DNA from: Proteles cristata cristata
Taxonomy: Eukaryota; Chordata; Mammalia; Carnivora; Hyaenidae
Assembly: GCA_017311185.1 (NCBI GenBank)
Contig: JAESUZ010001721.1
Location: forward strand, 186,001-250,000
DNA length: 64,000 nt
Reading direction: 5' to 3'
Shown here: positions 60,909 through 64,000 of the stretch, one piece after another
How the letters are laid out: the number at the start of each line of letters is the position of its first letter
Position numbering within the stretch: position 1 is the stretch's first letter
Translations under genes and position numbers: made by a program
The notes under the pieces: generated by a model
Seen by the model: the letters and a program-made list of their open reading frames with translations, nothing else
Databases searched by the model: none
What the model was told of the DNA's origin: nothing

Positions 60909-60920
60909 CGCGCATGCGCG
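60909..60920. promoter_or_regulatory. Palindromic NRF1-type site
   Basis: CGCGCATGCGCG equals its own reverse complement and matches the NRF1 consensus YGCGCAYGCGCR at every position. It lies in the CpG-rich L1 5' UTR. Confidence 0.6.
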
Positions 60921-61497
60921 CCAGCCTGACCCAGAGAAGGAAGCAGGGATTCTGACTCCGCCCCCAGAGCTCCGCAGGGGGCCTGGAATTGCCCGAGGGG
61001 GTTGCCTGGGAAGCTGTGTCTAAGGCAACTTCAGCGGGGCACGCAGACTGGGATTTGGAGATTGGAACTGGCCTAGGTTGAAGAGTGCAACCAACTTCGG
61101 CTGCGTCCTCGGAACGGGGAGTTGACACACCCAAAAAAGCGAGTTGCAGCGCGGGGTTCAAGAAGGGAATGGAGCACCCTCACTCTCCTCCCCACAACCG
61201 CCAAGGCAGAACCCCCGCCTGAGGCATTGGATCACGCCATGCCCATCCCTGTCTGAGAGGGCTACCTCAAGAAACAAGCTAGAGTACACAAGGTGGAGAG
61301 TCCCAAATATCACTACGAATAGGAAAATAAAATAACCAAGGTCCCAACAAGAGAGACAGAGGGATACCATTCAAAAAACAATCTCTGAAAGGATAGGCCC
61401 TGGAAAGTCAAAGAGTCTTCTTGGATATAGCAGTGCTCATAGAAACAGAGAGCATAACAGGTCTTTAAAACCAACAAGAGCCGGAAAGCTAACTAAA

Positions 61498-62388
61498 ATG
61501 ACAAAACGAAAGAGCTCTCCTCCAAAGAAACTCCAAGAAGAAATGACAGCTAATGAACTGCTCAAAACAGATATCAATAGCATAACTGAACAAGATTTTA
61601 GAATAATAATGGTAAAATTAATAGCAGGGCTTGAAAAAAACATAGGGGACATCAAAGAAACTATGGCTACAGACAGAATGGAAAATAAAAATAGGCACGA
61701 AAAATTAAAAAATGCGATAAATGAGATACATAATAAATTAGAGGCCTCCAATGCACGGCTTGAAGAGGCAGAAAGGAGAATAAGTGATTTAGAAGACACC
61801 ATTATAAAAAAACAAGAAGCTGAAAAAGAAGAGACAAACTGATCCAGGAACAGGAAAGAAGAATTCGAGAGCTCAGTGATATGGTCAAATGCAACAATAT
61901 CCGTATCATAGGAATCCCAGAAGAGGAAGAGAGAGGGAAAGGTGCTGAAGGAGTCCTGGAACAAATTATAGCAGAGAACTTCCCCGACCTGGGGAAGGAA
62001 GTCAATGTGGAAATGCAAGAGGCTCAGAGGACTCCCCACAGACGTAACTTGAATCGATCTTCTGCACGACATATCATCGTAAAAATGGCAAAATACAAGG
62101 ACAGAGAGAATTTTGAAAGCAGCTAGGGAGAAAAGGGCCCTTACATACAAAGGGAAACCTATCAGAGTGGTGACAGACCTATCTACTGAAACGTGGAAGG
62201 CCAGAAAGGAATGGCAGGAGATCTTCAATGTGATGAACAGTAAAAATATGCAGCCAAGAATCCTCTATCCATCAAGCCTGTCATTCAAAATAGAAGGAGA
62301 GATAAAAACCTTTTCAAATAAACAGAAATTGAAAGAATTTGTCACCACGAAGCCAGCCCTACAAGAAATCCTGAGGGGGATGCTCTGA
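61498..62388 (+). pseudogene. L1 ORF1 (RNA-binding chaperone), two frame breaks
   Basis: LINE-1 ORF1p is a trimeric RNA-binding chaperone that coats its own RNA. The ATG at 61498 opens a frame of 114 codons starting MTKRKSSPPKKLQEE, including a heptad-rich coiled coil (KNAINEIHNKLEASNARLEE) up to TGA at about 61840. The frame shifts at the A-rich run near 61822-61830, and the next segment (61881-62126) carries the RRM part with NNIRIIGIPEEEERGKG. It shifts again near 62109, where about two bases are missing, into a final segment (62113-62388) with the C-terminal domain (KPIRVVTDLS, RRILYPSSLS-like). Nominal length is about 297 residues against 338 in human ORF1p. No intact protein is possible. 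Confidence 0.9.
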
Positions 62389-62434
62389 AGGAAAGGTTGC
62401 AAGGAACAAAGATTCCAGAGACACCACCACAAAC

Positions 62435-64000
62435 ATGAACCCTACAAAACATACAAAGACTCTAAACCCACATATTTCAATAATAACACTGAATGTAAAT
62501 GGGCTGAATGCTCCAATCAAAAGACATAGGGTAGCAGAATGGGTTAAAAAACAAAATCCATCTATATGCTGTCTACATGAAACTCATTTTAGATGGGAAG
62601 ATACCTTCAGATTAAAAGTAAGGGGATGGAGAAATATGTATCATGCTACAGGAAATCAAAAGAAAGCCGGAGTAGCGATACTTATATCAGACAAACTGGA
62701 CTTTAAATTAAATACAATTACAAGAGATGAAGAAGGGCACTACATAATAATTACAGGGTCCATCCATCAGGAAGAACTAACAATCATAAATGTCTACGCA
62801 CCGAATGTGGGAGCACCTACATATTTAAAATAGTTAATCATGAACAGAAACAAGCTTATAGATAAGAATGTGCTAATAGCAGGGGACTTTAATACTCCAC
62901 TTACAGCAATGGATAGGTCAACCAGACAGAAAATCACTAAAGAAATAATGGACTTGAAAGACACATTGGACCAGATGGACCTGACGGATATATTTAGAAC
63001 TTTACATCCTGAGGCCAGGGAATTTACTTTCTTCTCAAGTGCGCATGGCACATTCTCCAAGATAGATCACATACTGGGACATAAAGCAGCCCTCAATAAA
63101 TATAAAAGAATAGAGATCATACCACGCACACTGTCAGATCACAATGCTTTGAAACTTGAAATCAATTACAGGAAGAAGTCTGGAAAACTTCCAAAAACAT
63201 GGAGGTTAAAGAACACCCTTCTAAAGAATGAATGGGCCAATCAGGCAATTAGAGATGAAATTAAAAAATATATGGAAACAGATGAAAATGAAAACACAAT
63301 TCAAAATCTATGGGATGCGGCAAAGGCAGTGCTAAGAGGAAAGTACATTGCTCTCCAGGCCTATTTCAAGAGATTAGAAAAAGCGCAAGTCCAAAATCTA
63401 ACAGCTCACCTAAAGGAACTAGAGGCAGAGCAACAAGAACGCCCGAAACCCAGTAGAAGAAGAGAAATAGTAAAAATTAGAGCAGAAATAAACAACATAG
63501 AGACCAAAGAAACAATTGAACAGATCCATGAAACCAAGAGTTGGTTTTTTGAAACAGTAAACAAAATTGACAAATCTCTAGCCAGACATATCCAAAAGAA
63601 AAGAGAGAGCACCCAAATAGACAAAATTATGAATGAAAATGGACTTATTGCAACCAACCCCTCAATTGGGGTTGAAATTGAATCAGTGATCAAAAATCTC
63701 CCAACAAATAAGAGCCCTGGACTGATGGCTTCCCTGGAGAATTCTACCAGACATTTAAAACAGAATTAATCCCAATTCTTCTCAAGCTATTCCAAAAAAT
63801 AGAAAGCGAAGGAAAACTCCCGGACTCATTTTATGAAGCCAGCATCACTCTGATTCCCAAGCCAGACAGAGATCCAGCAAAAAAGAGAACTACAGGCCAA
63901 TATCCTTGATGAATACGGATGCAAAAATTCTCAACAAGATCCTTGCAAATCGAATCCAGCAGCATATAAAAAGAATCATCCACCAAGATCAAGTGGGATT
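62435..64000 (+). pseudogene. L1 ORF2 (endonuclease/reverse transcriptase), broken and partial
   Basis: ORF2p nicks target DNA and reverse-transcribes L1 RNA. The frame from 62435 has the endonuclease motifs LNVNGLN (Asn near residue 20) and CCLHETH (Glu near residue 49). An in-frame TAG at 62831-62833 interrupts it. The same frame continues with AGDFNTPL (Asp and Asn of the active site), DRSTRQK and SDHNALKL (catalytic His, codon 63140-63142), so the domain is complete apart from the stop. Near 63658-63672 about 50 residues of the linker are missing in frame. A single-base loss near 63720 follows, in NKSPG, and another at the A run 63879-63884. The window ends just after HHQDQVG-like sequence, before the FADD catalytic motif, so RT activity cannot be assessed directly. 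Confidence 0.92.

Larger units (their letters stand above)
60718..61497 (+). promoter_or_regulatory. L1 5' UTR / internal promoter
   Basis: About 780 bases, GC- and CpG-rich compared with its surroundings. It opens with a YY1-like motif, CAAGATGGC, at 60729-60737, the position where YY1 directs start-site choice in human L1. A perfect 12-base palindrome, CGCGCATGCGCG (60909-60920), fits the NRF1 consensus. Transcription would run into ORF1. Activity is inferred from motifs only. Confidence 0.75.
60718..64000 (+). mobile_element. L1 with intact 5' end, runs off the window
   Basis: The + strand LINE-1 begins near AGATGGAGAGGGCAAGATGG and contains a CpG-rich 5' UTR (to 61497), ORF1 (61498-62388) and ORF2 from 62435 to beyond 64000. 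The layout and the 46-base gap between ORFs are those of a full-length mammalian L1. Sense coding similarity is high, so it is fairly young, but it carries at least six disabling changes. Its 3' end, poly-A tail and TSD lie outside the window or are not identifiable. Confidence 0.93.

Noticed and set aside
61437..62228. 263-codon minus-strand open frame, the second longest in the window
   Set aside because: It is the antisense of L1 ORF1. A-rich sense coding leaves the opposite strand open and phenylalanine/serine-rich.
60868..64000. Possible active, protein-coding L1
   Set aside because: Both ORFs carry frame breaks or stops, so this copy cannot make intact proteins.

Overview
This window looks like intergenic or intronic DNA from a feliform carnivore, most likely a member of the cat family. 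The main evidence is 24 copies of a tRNA-derived CAN-SINE with the cat-type head (GGCGCCTGGGTGGCT, then TCGGTTAAG). The dog-type head is not seen. Alongside these are carnivore L1 3' ends, much older L1M, L2, MIR and MaLR fragments, and AT-rich sequence with ordinary mammalian microsatellites. I find no bacterial-style gene organisation, no CRISPR array, no free-standing RNA gene and no convincing host protein-coding gene. One weak terminal-exon candidate sits at 155-238.

Layout. 1-5.7 kb: a possible short terminal exon, a tandem SINE pair, two MaLR LTRs in opposite orientation, a SINE with a perfect 15-bp target-site duplication (TSD), and a clean solo retroviral LTR (4754-5631) bounded by a 6-bp duplication. 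7-16.5 kb: an L2, eight SINEs, a 5'-inverted L1, an older L1M 3' end, an inverted pair of near-identical young SINEs, a second L2 and another L1M. 16.5-30.9 kb: no SINEs, three L1 3' fragments (one nested in an older L1M), faint MIR/L2 remnants and long unassigned AT-rich stretches. 30.9-45 kb: one old SINE, a short L1 carrying an inverted copy of its own 3' terminus, a MIR, L2s and one further SINE, otherwise unassigned. 45-60.7 kb: a SINE-rich zone with an L2 split by two SINEs and an ancient L1M of about 4.4 kb split by two more.

From about 60.72 kb to the window end lies the 5' half of an L1 in the + orientation. It has a CpG-rich 5' UTR, ORF1 with two frame breaks, and ORF2 with a nonsense codon, an in-frame internal deletion and two frameshifts before it runs off the edge. 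It retains its 5' end and promoter motifs but cannot encode functional proteins. The only recognisable protein-coding content in the window is LINE-1 derived.

I do not see a previously undescribed biological system. The observations most worth a second look are structural: a fold-back L1, a twin-primed L1, a hairpin-capable SINE pair, tandem SINE insertions sharing a target sequence, the solo LTR, and a palindromic NRF1-type site in the L1 promoter. Family assignments come from remembered consensus features, not from a database search, and the subfamily names are approximate.
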